DNA of 64,000 nt, taken from NCBI GenBank assembly GCA_021199855.1, contig JAJQHD010000036.1, positions 62,001 through 126,000 on the forward strand, in the 5' to 3' direction. Source of the stretch: Oscillospiraceae bacterium (lineage in GTDB: Bacteria > Bacillota > Clostridia > Oscillospirales > Ruminococcaceae). Below the pieces are notes generated by a model. It made no database searches. It was not told the origin of the DNA and was given only the letters and a program-made list of their open reading frames with translations. The translations under genes and the position numbers were made by a program. Numbering within the stretch: the first letter of the stretch is position 1; each line of letters opens with the position of its first letter. Positions 18,988-26,294 of this stretch are shown here, one piece after another.

Positions 18988-20489
18988 TCCCCCGCATGTG
19001 AGATACCAAGTATCTCTAACTCTTTTTCGTTAAGACCCATTCCTCTGAGCATAAGCCTGTTTCCTCTGAGAGCTTCAATCGAGTTTATACCCATTCCGCC
19101 CATGAGCTCCATAATCTCGTGCCGCCATGCGTTCATGAGATTTATAAGCCTCTGTGAGCCGATGTCCGGGTTGAGATGCTTGACGAGCTCCGGCTTCTGG
19201 GTTGCAATTCCCCAGTTGCAGTTGCCGGTGTGACAAGTGCGGCAGAGATGACATCCAAGCGCCAGAAGTGCGGCAGTCGCAACATAGCAGGCATCAGCGC
19301 CGAGAGCAACAGCCTTTACAACATCCGAAGCCGAGCGGATACTTCCTCCGACAACCAGTGATACGTTGTTTCTTATACCTTCGTCACGGAGTCTCTGGTC
19401 GACTGCGGCAAGCGCAAGCTCAATCGGAATACCGACGTTGTCTCTGATTCTTGTCGGAGCCGCACCGGTTCCTCCTCTGAAGCCGTCGATTGCGATTATG
19501 TCGGCACCGCTTCTTGCGATACCGCTTGCAATAGCCGCTATATTATGTACAGCCGCTACTTTTACAATAACCGGCTTTGTGTATTGTGTCGCTTCTTTAA
19601 GAGAGTAGACCAGCTGTCTCAAATCCTCGATGGAGTAGATATCGTGGTGCGGGGCAGGGGAGATGGCGTCCGAGCCCTCGGGAATCATTCTCGTCCTCGA
19701 AACGTCGCCGACAATCTTCTTGCCGGGAAGATGTCCGCCGATACCAGGCTTTGCGCCCTGACCCATTTTGATTTCGATTGCGGCACCTGCGCTGAGGTAA
19801 TCCTCATGAACGCCGAAACGTCCCGAAGCAACCTGAACGATGGTATTCGCACCATATTTGTAGAAGTCCTCGTGAAGTCCGCCCTCACCGGTGTTGTAGT
19901 AGATACCCAAATTTTCTGCGGCTCTTGCAAGGCTCTCGTGTGCGTTGTAGCTGATGGAGCCGTAGCTCATCGCCGAGAACATTACCGGCATCGAGAGCTC
20001 AAGCTGGGGAGCCAGGTCTGTCTTCAAGCTTCCGTCGGGATTTCTTTCCGGCATTGTTGGCTTCTTGCCTAAGAATACTTTAGTCTCCATCGGCTCTCTT
20101 AACGGGTCGATTGGAGGATTCGTAACCTGCGAAGCATTTATCAGAATCTTGTCCCAGTAAACAGGGAGCGGCTTCGGGTTGCCCATCGAAGAAAGAAGAA
20201 CTCCTCCGCTTCCAGCCTGCTTGTAGATTTCATAGATTGTGTCCTGTTGCCAGTTGGCGTTTTCGCGCAGCGCGCAGTCGTTCTTGACGATTTTAAGAGC
20301 CCTTGTCGGGCAGAGCGCCACGCATCTCTGGCAGTCAACGCACTTTGTCTCGTCCGCCATCATCGTGCCGGTTTCCGGGTCAAAGCTGTGGACGCCGTTT
20401 GCACACTGACGCTCACAGACCCTGCACGCAATACAGCGGTTGGGATTTCTTACAACCTCAAATTCGGGGTTAACATAATTTATAGCCAT
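18984..20489 (-). CDS. Glutamate synthase FMN/Fe-S subunit, archaeal type (GltB domain 2 with N-terminal ferredoxin)
   Basis: The 501-residue protein combines an N-terminal two-cluster ferredoxin (CIACRVCERQC near 19-29, CVDCQRCVALC near 50-60) with the FMN-binding glutamate synthase domain. The latter includes NTGEGGLHEDFYKYG near 190, KPGIGGHLPGKKI near 235 and IDGFRGGTGAAP near 335. The CHLCRTCHTGNC motif near 425 would hold the [3Fe-4S] centre. It reduces 2-oxoglutarate plus ammonia to glutamate. Ammonia should come from the amidotransferase subunit encoded immediately upstream, whose stop codon overlaps this ATG by one base. Confidence 0.95.
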   Translation of the reverse strand: MAINYVNPEFEVVRNPNRCIACRVCERQCANGVHSFDPETGTMMADETKCVDCQRCVALCPTRALKIVKNDCALRENANWQQDTIYEIYKQAGSGGVLLSSMGNPKPLPVYWDKILINASQVTNPPIDPLREPMETKVFLGKKPTMPERNPDGSLKTDLAPQLELSMPVMFSAMSYGSISYNAHESLARAAENLGIYYNTGEGGLHEDFYKYGANTIVQVASGRFGVHEDYLSAGAAIEIKMGQGAKPGIGGHLPGKKIVGDVSRTRMIPEGSDAISPAPHHDIYSIEDLRQLVYSLKEATQYTKPVIVKVAAVHNIAAIASGIARSGADIIAIDGFRGGTGAAPTRIRDNVGIPIELALAAVDQRLRDEGIRNNVSLVVGGSIRSASDVVKAVALGADACYVATAALLALGCHLCRTCHTGNCNWGIATQKPELVKHLNPDIGSQRLINLMNAWRHEIMELMGGMGINSIEALRGNRLMLRGMGLNEKELEILGISHAGE

Positions 20490-21580
20490 CAGTATTTCCC
20501 TTCTTTCACCTTAACTATAATCGGCTCTCCGCCGGCAGGAGCATACACATTTGTAGCGTCCGGAGCAATTGCCCTTATCGCCGATTCCTCACTCGCAACG
20601 AAGACCAAATCGTCCTTTTCGGCTGTGACCATAGACCGAAGCTTCAGTCTGTCATTAAGTGCCATAAGTCCGCCCTCAAAGCCCAAAACTATCGAGAAGG
20701 GACCTGTAACCAAGAGACTTGAGTAAACAGTTCTTAAGTAGCTGAGCTTCTTGCGTTCTTCTTCCGGCTTATTCTCAATAGTAGACCAGAAGGGAGCGGC
20801 AATAACTGATGCAGTCTCCTCAAGAGTCAGACCCTGCCTTCTCAGAAGATAGTCCGCAATGTATGTGATAACTTCTGTATCAGTCTGAAGTGTGCACTTG
20901 TAGCCGTACATCTCGATATATCGACGGTTTGCATCGTAGGAAGAAATCTCGCCGTTGTGGACGATTGTGTAATCCAAGAGCGCAAACGGGTGAGCACCGC
21001 CCCACCAGCCGGGAGTGTTTGTAGGATATCTTCCGTGAGCCGTCCAGCAGTAGCCCTCATATTCATCCAATCTATAGAAATATCCGACATCTTCCGGGAA
21101 TCCGACCGCCTTGAATACGCCCATATTCTTTCCCGAAGAAAATACGTAGGCGCCATTAATCTGGGAGTTGATCTTCATGACCGTCTCCGCAACATACTCT
21201 TTTTCGTCGACGTGAAGTCTTGAAAGAACCGAGGACATCGGAGCCACGAAGTATCTCCAGATAAGCGGAACATCGGTGATTTTCAGGGTCTTCCTTATCG
21301 GAATACTCTCTGACTTGATAATCTCGAACCCATCCTTGAGTAAATTCTCGCATGTCATTCTGACGTTGTTGTCGTTGTAGAAAATATGCAGTGCGTAGAA
21401 TTCCTTATATTCCGGATAAATACCGTATGCCGCAAATCCGCCTCCCAAGCCGTTTGAGCGGTCGTGCATCGGTATCATGCTTTTTATGATGGCGTCTCCG
21501 CTCATCTTCCTGCCTTCACGCGAGATAACTGCGGAAATGGCACAGCCCGAAGGTATGCGTACCTGACCTTCTAACTTCAT
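20489..21580 (-). CDS. Glutamate synthase amidotransferase subunit (class II, GltB domain 1)
   Basis: ATG 21580 is supported by AAAGGAAGAG; the frame extends six codons further up without a better site. The 363-residue product has GCAISAVISREG at residues 12-23, so the presumed nucleophile is Cys13 and a 12-residue leader must be removed. MHDRSNGLGGGFAAYG follows. WTAHGRYPTNTPGWWGGAHPF near 185 and TIVHNGEISSYDANRRY near 210 are typical class II signatures, and TDTEVITYIADY completes the domain. It should hydrolyse glutamine and hand ammonia to the FMN subunit. It is the first gene of the nitrogen cluster, directly behind the hexaloop/terminator leader. Confidence 0.92.
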   Translation of the reverse strand: MKLEGQVRIPSGCAISAVISREGRKMSGDAIIKSMIPMHDRSNGLGGGFAAYGIYPEYKEFYALHIFYNDNNVRMTCENLLKDGFEIIKSESIPIRKTLKITDVPLIWRYFVAPMSSVLSRLHVDEKEYVAETVMKINSQINGAYVFSSGKNMGVFKAVGFPEDVGYFYRLDEYEGYCWTAHGRYPTNTPGWWGGAHPFALLDYTIVHNGEISSYDANRRYIEMYGYKCTLQTDTEVITYIADYLLRRQGLTLEETASVIAAPFWSTIENKPEEERKKLSYLRTVYSSLLVTGPFSIVLGFEGGLMALNDRLKLRSMVTAEKDDLVFVASEESAIRAIAPDATNVYAPAGGEPIIVKVKEGKY

Positions 21581-21601
21581 GACTTCTCTTCCTTTCATCT
21601 A

Positions 21602-21667
21602 AGAAAAAAGCAAAGGCGTTACTTCAAAAAGGGTATACTATCCCCTGTATGAACGCCTTTGCTCATT
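21602..21667 (-). promoter_or_regulatory. Leader with intrinsic terminator and dual hexaloop antiterminator (probable ANTAR target)
   Basis: On the minus strand, AGCAAAGGCGTT (21652-21663) pairs perfectly with AACGCCTTTGCT (21609-21620), and a T-run follows at 21602-21608: an intrinsic terminator ahead of the glutamate synthase genes. Alternatively the 5' arm folds as P1: ATGAGC and GTTCAT (21661-21666 with 21649-21654) close a six-base loop AAAGGC. After two bases comes P2 (21630-21646), where AGGGG and U-A-CCCU close the loop AUAGUA with one bulged A. Both loops have A at position 1 and G at position 4, the reported ANTAR recognition rule. P1 and the terminator cannot coexist. The cognate ANTAR protein is probably the one at 14707-15312. 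Confidence 0.72.
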
Positions 21668-21674
21668 ACAAGAA

Positions 21675-21703
21675 ATTATATCATGTTAAAGTCAAAGTGT
21701 CAA
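21675..21703 (-). promoter_or_regulatory. Promoter of the glutamate synthase/glutamine synthetase run
   Basis: Perfect consensus boxes on the minus strand: TTGACA (21698-21703) and TATAAT (21675-21680), 17 bp apart. Initiation near 21668-21666 would place hairpin P1 at the very 5' end of the message. With a consensus promoter, control must act mostly after initiation, which fits the terminator in the leader. Confidence 0.85.
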
Positions 21704-21748
21704 GTTTTGACGCGTTTTAAATTTTACCAAAATGCGCGCAAAATCCTG

Positions 21749-21777
21749 TTGCTATTTTGATTATTATATGCTACAAT
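21749..21777 (+). promoter_or_regulatory. Promoter of the acyltransferase gene
   Basis: TTGCTA (21749-21754) and TACAAT (21772-21777) lie 17 bp apart on the plus strand, about 70 bp upstream of the acyltransferase start. It is divergent from the glutamate synthase promoter, with 45 bp between the two -35 boxes. Confidence 0.6.
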
Positions 21778-21848
21778 AACTTACTGAGAGGACATATTAG
21801 TGTAAGTGTCCTCCACACGCGGACAGTCGTTGGTGGTGAAAATATAAA

Positions 21849-23021
21849 ATGGCATCAGAAAAAAATAAATCGAAGAAAATGGGCAAGCCGGCATGGGGAA
21901 TATATCATCTTTACCTTTATATTTCTGCCCTTATATTCAGAATCAAGGGCGTTCATATGGCTATCGACCGCACCGGCATCCAGGAAATAGAGGAGCCGTC
22001 GCTGATTCTGGCGCCGCATATCTCCTTAAAAGACCATATTATAGTCGGACTGACTCTTCTGCCGCACAGACCGACGTTTGTTCTGAGCGAGCACTTCATG
22101 TACTCTTCGGTAATAGGCTGGGTAATCCGCAAATTCGGTCACACCATCACAAAGAAGATGTTCTGCCCCGACACCGGAACCATCCGAGGAATCCTGAGAG
22201 CCAAAAACGAGGGCAATATAATCGTCCTGTTCCCGGAAGGCAGACTGAATGCTGTAGCACATTCACAGAAGGTGACAAAGGGCACTCCTGAACTTGTGAA
22301 GAAGCTCGGGCTTCCCGTCTACACAATAACCGGAAACGGCTCGGCACTCGTCTTCCCGAAGTGGGGCAAGAGGTACCGCAAGGGCGATATAAAGGTTGAG
22401 ACTGCACAGCTTTTCTCAGCTCAGGAAGTAGCAAAATTATCAGTTGCTGAGATATCCGAAAAGATCGACAAAGTCATCTTCCACGATGATGAGTATGTGA
22501 TGAAAGGTCATCACTATAAGACCAGCAAAACCGCCGAAGGTCTCGACTCCATTTTGTATAAGTGTCCCCAGTGCGGTGAGGAGTTCCAAATCAAAGCCGA
22601 GGGCAATGAAGTCTGGTGCGAAACCTGCGGATTCAGGACAACACTTTCGGATGATTACAGATTTGATAACGAGTATGTCCGTTCCGTGAATGCGTGGTAC
22701 TATCTCCAACGGGGACTGCTTCCGCTTGACACAGTCATGGAGGACGATATCAAGATAGGCGCCGTGAACAAGCACGGGCATATGGATATGGAAGCTGGAG
22801 AAGCGCACCTCAGGGTGGACATGGAGAACTTCGACCTGGTCGGAACAGTCTACGGCGAGCCGGTCGAGCTCCACAAGAAGACTCCTGACATTGGCGGCGC
22901 ACCGTACACACCGAACGGCTGGTTCAATCTCTACTATGAAAAGAGACTCTTCTATCTCGTCCCGCCGGATAAGAGAAGAATCGTGAAATACGTCAATATT
23001 ATAGATGCGGCAAGCAAATAA
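21849..23021 (+). CDS. Lysophospholipid acyltransferase-family protein with C-terminal zinc ribbon
   Basis: The 390-residue protein has a PlsC-type domain: the HxxxxD motif in HISLKDH near residue 57, the FPEGRLN motif near residue 128 and an N-terminal hydrophobic stretch (HLYLYISALIF). After about residue 230 it carries a C4 zinc ribbon (CPQCGEEF, then CETCGF). About 120 further residues, including GWFNLYYEKRLFYLVPP, are not recognised. PlsC enzymes acylate lysophosphatidate in membrane lipid synthesis. The extra ribbon suggests a specialised member rather than the housekeeping enzyme. The GGTGGTG site is loose; an alternative ATG lies ten codons in. A YitT protein follows 16 bp later. Confidence 0.8.
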   Translation: MASEKNKSKKMGKPAWGIYHLYLYISALIFRIKGVHMAIDRTGIQEIEEPSLILAPHISLKDHIIVGLTLLPHRPTFVLSEHFMYSSVIGWVIRKFGHTITKKMFCPDTGTIRGILRAKNEGNIIVLFPEGRLNAVAHSQKVTKGTPELVKKLGLPVYTITGNGSALVFPKWGKRYRKGDIKVETAQLFSAQEVAKLSVAEISEKIDKVIFHDDEYVMKGHHYKTSKTAEGLDSILYKCPQCGEEFQIKAEGNEVWCETCGFRTTLSDDYRFDNEYVRSVNAWYYLQRGLLPLDTVMEDDIKIGAVNKHGHMDMEAGEAHLRVDMENFDLVGTVYGEPVELHKKTPDIGGAPYTPNGWFNLYYEKRLFYLVPPDKRRIVKYVNIIDAASK

Positions 23022-23037
23022 GAAAGGCAGATAAAAA

Positions 23038-23943
23038 ATGTCATTCGTCACAGTATTGAGAAAAATCTGGAGTTACGTCTTTATAGTTTTATTGGCGAGC
23101 GCCTGCGCCCTCGTCTATGTCCTGTTCATCTTCCCGAACAGCTTTGCGCCGTCGGGTGTCAACGGTATCGCAACCATGATTCAGTACGTCTTGGGAATCA
23201 ACGTCGGCTATCTCTCGCTCATAATCAACATTCCTCTCATAATAATAGTGTTCTTCTACGTTGACAAGCAGTTTGCCGTCCGGACTCTTGTCTACATATC
23301 CACCTTCTCGGTAATGCTCATCGTCCTGCAGTCGTCTTATGTCGACCTTTCAAGATTTATCTATCAGACCGACACCGGCACGAGCACTATCTTAGGACCT
23401 GTTGTCTCGGGAATCCTGAATGGCGGAATCTTAGGCTATGCGATGATGTCGAACTGCTGTTCCGGAGGAACCGACCTCATCGCTGTCATCATCCACAAGA
23501 AGCACCCGGCATATAACCTTGCGTGGGTAATGTTTGCTCTCAATACCGTAGTTGCCCTGTCCTCATATTTCGTCTATGACTATAAGATTGAGCCGGTGCT
23601 CCTCTGCATCGTCTACAGCTACTTCTCAAGCACCCTAAGTGACAGAATCCTCCGCGGCAACCGCGAGGCGGTTCAGTTTGAGATAATCACCAACTTCCCG
23701 AACGAGATTTCCGAGGAGATAATCACCAAGCTCGGTCACTCCGCAACGATAATCGACGCCAAGGGCGGCTATACCCACGAAAAGAAGAGCGTCCTCATCT
23801 GCGTAGTCAATAAAGACCAGCTCGTCTCCCTCAAGAATATAGTGGAACAGTACCCCGGGTCATTTGCCACCATGTCCACAGTCTCCGGCACCGTCGGCTA
23901 CTTCAAGTCAAGAAGAAAAGTGCCTGACGCGGTGGATGAGTAA
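23038..23943 (+). CDS. YitT family membrane protein (DUF161/DUF2179)
   Basis: The 301-residue protein has about five to six membrane segments in residues 10-200 (for example VFIVLLASACALVYVLFIF and GYLSLIINIPLIIIVFFYV). The family signature SNCCSGGTDLIAVIIHKK is near residue 140. A soluble C-terminal DUF2179 domain follows (EIITNFPNEISEEIITKLG). YitT proteins are common in Firmicutes, and their transported or sensed molecule is not established. It lies 16 bp after the acyltransferase and probably shares its transcript, with a GAAAGGCAG site before the ATG. Confidence 0.92.
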   Translation: MSFVTVLRKIWSYVFIVLLASACALVYVLFIFPNSFAPSGVNGIATMIQYVLGINVGYLSLIINIPLIIIVFFYVDKQFAVRTLVYISTFSVMLIVLQSSYVDLSRFIYQTDTGTSTILGPVVSGILNGGILGYAMMSNCCSGGTDLIAVIIHKKHPAYNLAWVMFALNTVVALSSYFVYDYKIEPVLLCIVYSYFSSTLSDRILRGNREAVQFEIITNFPNEISEEIITKLGHSATIIDAKGGYTHEKKSVLICVVNKDQLVSLKNIVEQYPGSFATMSTVSGTVGYFKSRRKVPDAVDE

Positions 23944-23944
23944 T

Positions 23945-23979
23945 AATTCGGAATTCGCAATTCGCAATTCGCAATTCGG
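23945..23979. repeat. Short tandem heptanucleotide repeat
   Basis: Five consecutive seven-base units, AATTCGG, three of AATTCGC, then AATTCGG, followed by a partial sixth. They lie between the YitT stop codon and the ribosome-binding site of the small ORF at 24001. The unit is short enough to arise by slippage. It carries no spacers and is not CRISPR. Confidence 0.85.
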
Positions 23980-24000
23980 AATTATGATGGAGGAATCGTT

Positions 24001-24165
24001 ATGTATACCCAAAAAGGAAATTCTGAAGAGATAGTGCAAGCAAGAGCTTTGTTTGCTTTCAGCAGTATGCGCGCTCGGGCGGCTGAGGCTGGCTATATGA
24101 CAGAAGAGGAGATAGAAGAAGAGATACAAGCGGCGAGAAAAGCTATAGCATCTCAGAAATCTTGA
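24001..24165 (+). CDS. Small 54-residue acidic/alanine-rich protein, antitoxin-like
   Basis: An ATG with an excellent GATGGAGG site seven bases upstream opens a 54-codon frame ending in TGA at 24163. The N-terminal half is rich in small and Arg residues (RALFAFSSMRARAAEAG). The C-terminal half is a charged amphipathic helix (MTEEEIEEEIQAARKAIAS). Short ends of the form T-x-E-E-I-x-x-E-I-x-x-A-R are common in small antitoxins of Firmicutes, but no PIN, RelE or other toxin gene lies next to it, so this is only a resemblance. A clear terminator follows at 24202-24227. Confidence 0.55.
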   Translation: MYTQKGNSEEIVQARALFAFSSMRARAAEAGYMTEEEIEEEIQAARKAIASQKS

Positions 24166-24201
24166 AAGATTGTGCCTCTCAAAAATTCAATTTTCCCAAT
24201 C

Positions 24202-24227
24202 AAAGGCGGCTAATTGTCGCCTTTTTT
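24202..24227 (+). terminator. Intrinsic terminator after the small ORF
   Basis: AAAGGCG (24202-24208) pairs with CGCCTTT (24218-24224) around a nine-base loop, and a six-base T-run closes it. It separates the acyltransferase/YitT group from the aconitase operon. Confidence 0.85.
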
Positions 24228-24279
24228 GCAAATTTTTGATGTCCGATTCGGCAAAATATCCAAATATTGAAGAGTGGTA

Positions 24280-24308
24280 TTGACAGCGACCGTTTACTGT
24301 ATTAAAAT
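24280..24308 (+). promoter_or_regulatory. Promoter of the aconitase-isocitrate dehydrogenase operon
   Basis: TTGACA (24280-24285) and TAAAAT (24303-24308) are 17 bp apart, about 30 bp before the aconitase ATG. The leader is short and carries no obvious RNA structure. Confidence 0.8.
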
Positions 24309-24338
24309 AAACCTAACACTTTATAAAGGGGCGATAGC

Positions 24339-26270
24339 ATGGGCTATACCGTAGCTGAAAAAATTTTGAAGGCTCACCTTGTTGACGGTGAGTTCATTAA
24401 AGGTTCCGAAATCGGAATCAGGATTGACCAGACTCTTACTCAGGATGCCACCGGCACGATGGCTTATATTGAGCTTGAAGCGATGGAAATTCCGTCGGTC
24501 AAGACCGAGAAAAGCGTCGCTTATGTCGACCACAACACTCTGCAGTCCGGCTTTGAGAACGCCGACGACCATCTGTTTATCGGTTCGGTCGCCAAAAAGC
24601 GTGGAATTTCGTTCTCCCGTCCGGGCAACGGCATCTGTCATCAGGTTCACCTTGAACGCTTCGGAATCCCGGGGAAGACCTTGATTGGCTCCGACTCCCA
24701 CACTCCCACCTGCGGAGGTCTTGGTATGCTCGCAATCGGTGCGGGAGGACTCGATGTTGCAGTCGCAATGGGCGGCGGTCCGCTCTATATCACTTATCCC
24801 AAAATGGTGAAAGTCGAGCTCACCGGCAAACTCAGCCCTTGGGTTTCTGCCAAGGATGTTATTCTGGAAGTTCTGAGACGCCTCACTGTCAAGGGCGGTG
24901 TCGGAAAGATTATCGAATACACCGGCGAGGGCGTCAAGACCCTCAGCGTTCCCGAGCGTGCAACCATCACCAACATGGGCGCCGAGCTCGGAGCAACAAC
25001 CAGCATCTTCCCGTCAGACGAGAAGACCTATGAATTCATGAAAGCTCAGCACAGAGAAGCTGATTGGGTCGAGCTCAAAGCCGACCCTGACGCAGTTTAC
25101 GACGAAGAACTCGTGATAGATCTCAGTACTCTCGAACCACTGGCGGCTTGCCCTCATTCTCCTGACAACGTAAAACCCGTCAGTGAGCTTGCGGGGATGA
25201 AGATTAATCAGGTCTGCATCGGCTCCTGCATAAACTCTTCGTTCGTCGACATGATGAAGGTCGCATATATCCTCAAGGGCAAGACCGTTCATCCGGACGT
25301 TTCACTTTCAATCGCTCCCGGCTCAAAGCAGGTTCTCAACATGCTTTCAAAGGGCGAGTATCTTTCGGATATGATAGACTGCGGCGCAAGAATTCTTGAA
25401 TCCGCCTGCGGTCCCTGCATTGGCATGGGTCAGTCGCCCAACTCTGCTGGCGTTTCGCTCAGAACATTCAATCGTAACTTCTTAGGGCGTAGCGGCACCA
25501 AGGACGCACAGGTTTATCTTATCTCTCCCGAAACTGCCGCCGCTTCAGCTCTTACTGGCGTTCTCACCGACCCGAGAACATTAGGCGACATGCCCGAATT
25601 TAAAATGCCCGAGGAGTTCGTAATTAATGACAACATGGTCGAGCTTCCGGCAAATCCCGAAGAAGCTCCGGCAGTAGAGATAAAACGCGGACCGAACATC
25701 AAGGGCTACCCGAAGACTTCGCCACTTCCCGATTCCATCGAAGCCGAGTGCTCGCTTAAAGTCGGCGACAATATCACGACAGACCACATTATGCCTGCCG
25801 GGTCGAAGATTCTGCCGCTTAGGTCGAACATCCCCGAAATCTCGAAGCACTGCTTTGAGGTTGTCGACACCGAGTTCCCGGCACGTGCTTTGTCTTTAGG
25901 CACAAGCATCATCGTCGGCGGCTCTAACTACGGTCAGGGCTCTTCAAGAGAGCACGCCGCACTGGCTCCTCTCTACCTCGGAATCAAGGCAGTAGTCGTC
26001 CAGTCGTTCGCCAGAATCCACAAGGCTAATCTAATAAATGCCGGAATCCTGCCTCTTACTTTTGAGACAGAATCCGACTACGAAAAAATCTCTCAGGGCG
26101 ACAAGCTCTGCCTCACAGGTCTTAAAGAAGCCGTTTCCACCGGCGACACCGCCACGCTCAAAAATCTCACCAATGGCGAGAGTATTGTCCTGAAGATCGA
26201 GCTTTCTGCCCGTGACAGGGAAATTATCCTCGCCGGCGGTCTTCTCGATTACACGAAATCTAAACTCTGA
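24339..26270 (+). CDS. acnA: Aconitate hydratase
   Basis: It isomerises citrate to isocitrate. The 643-residue length matches the mitochondrial-like/Clostridial short aconitase group rather than the 900-residue AcnA. Sequence marks are DHNTLQSGFENADDH near residue 68, GSDSHTPTCGGLGMLAIG near 119, and the cluster cysteines in IGSCINSS near 292 and ACGPCIGMG near 355. The C-terminal swivel domain includes GDNITTDHIMPAG near 480 and GGSNYGQGSSREHAALAP near 530. RBS AAGGGGCG precedes the ATG. Isocitrate dehydrogenase follows after 24 bp; together they make 2-oxoglutarate for the GS/GOGAT genes nearby. Confidence 0.95.
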   Translation: MGYTVAEKILKAHLVDGEFIKGSEIGIRIDQTLTQDATGTMAYIELEAMEIPSVKTEKSVAYVDHNTLQSGFENADDHLFIGSVAKKRGISFSRPGNGICHQVHLERFGIPGKTLIGSDSHTPTCGGLGMLAIGAGGLDVAVAMGGGPLYITYPKMVKVELTGKLSPWVSAKDVILEVLRRLTVKGGVGKIIEYTGEGVKTLSVPERATITNMGAELGATTSIFPSDEKTYEFMKAQHREADWVELKADPDAVYDEELVIDLSTLEPLAACPHSPDNVKPVSELAGMKINQVCIGSCINSSFVDMMKVAYILKGKTVHPDVSLSIAPGSKQVLNMLSKGEYLSDMIDCGARILESACGPCIGMGQSPNSAGVSLRTFNRNFLGRSGTKDAQVYLISPETAAASALTGVLTDPRTLGDMPEFKMPEEFVINDNMVELPANPEEAPAVEIKRGPNIKGYPKTSPLPDSIEAECSLKVGDNITTDHIMPAGSKILPLRSNIPEISKHCFEVVDTEFPARALSLGTSIIVGGSNYGQGSSREHAALAPLYLGIKAVVVQSFARIHKANLINAGILPLTFETESDYEKISQGDKLCLTGLKEAVSTGDTATLKNLTNGESIVLKIELSARDREIILAGGLLDYTKSKL

Positions 26271-26294
26271 TTCAACACAGGGAGGTCAAAGAAA

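Noticed and set aside
21602-21667. Glutamine (glnA-type) riboswitch as the explanation of the gltB leader
   Set aside because: GTTCA and GAAGTA segments recall the motif, but the three-stem layout and the GGAAGTAGG core are absent; the dual hexaloop reading fits better.
23945-23979. CRISPR or toxin-antitoxin operator array
   Set aside because: The units are seven bases without spacers and lack dyad symmetry of an operator; simple slippage explains them.
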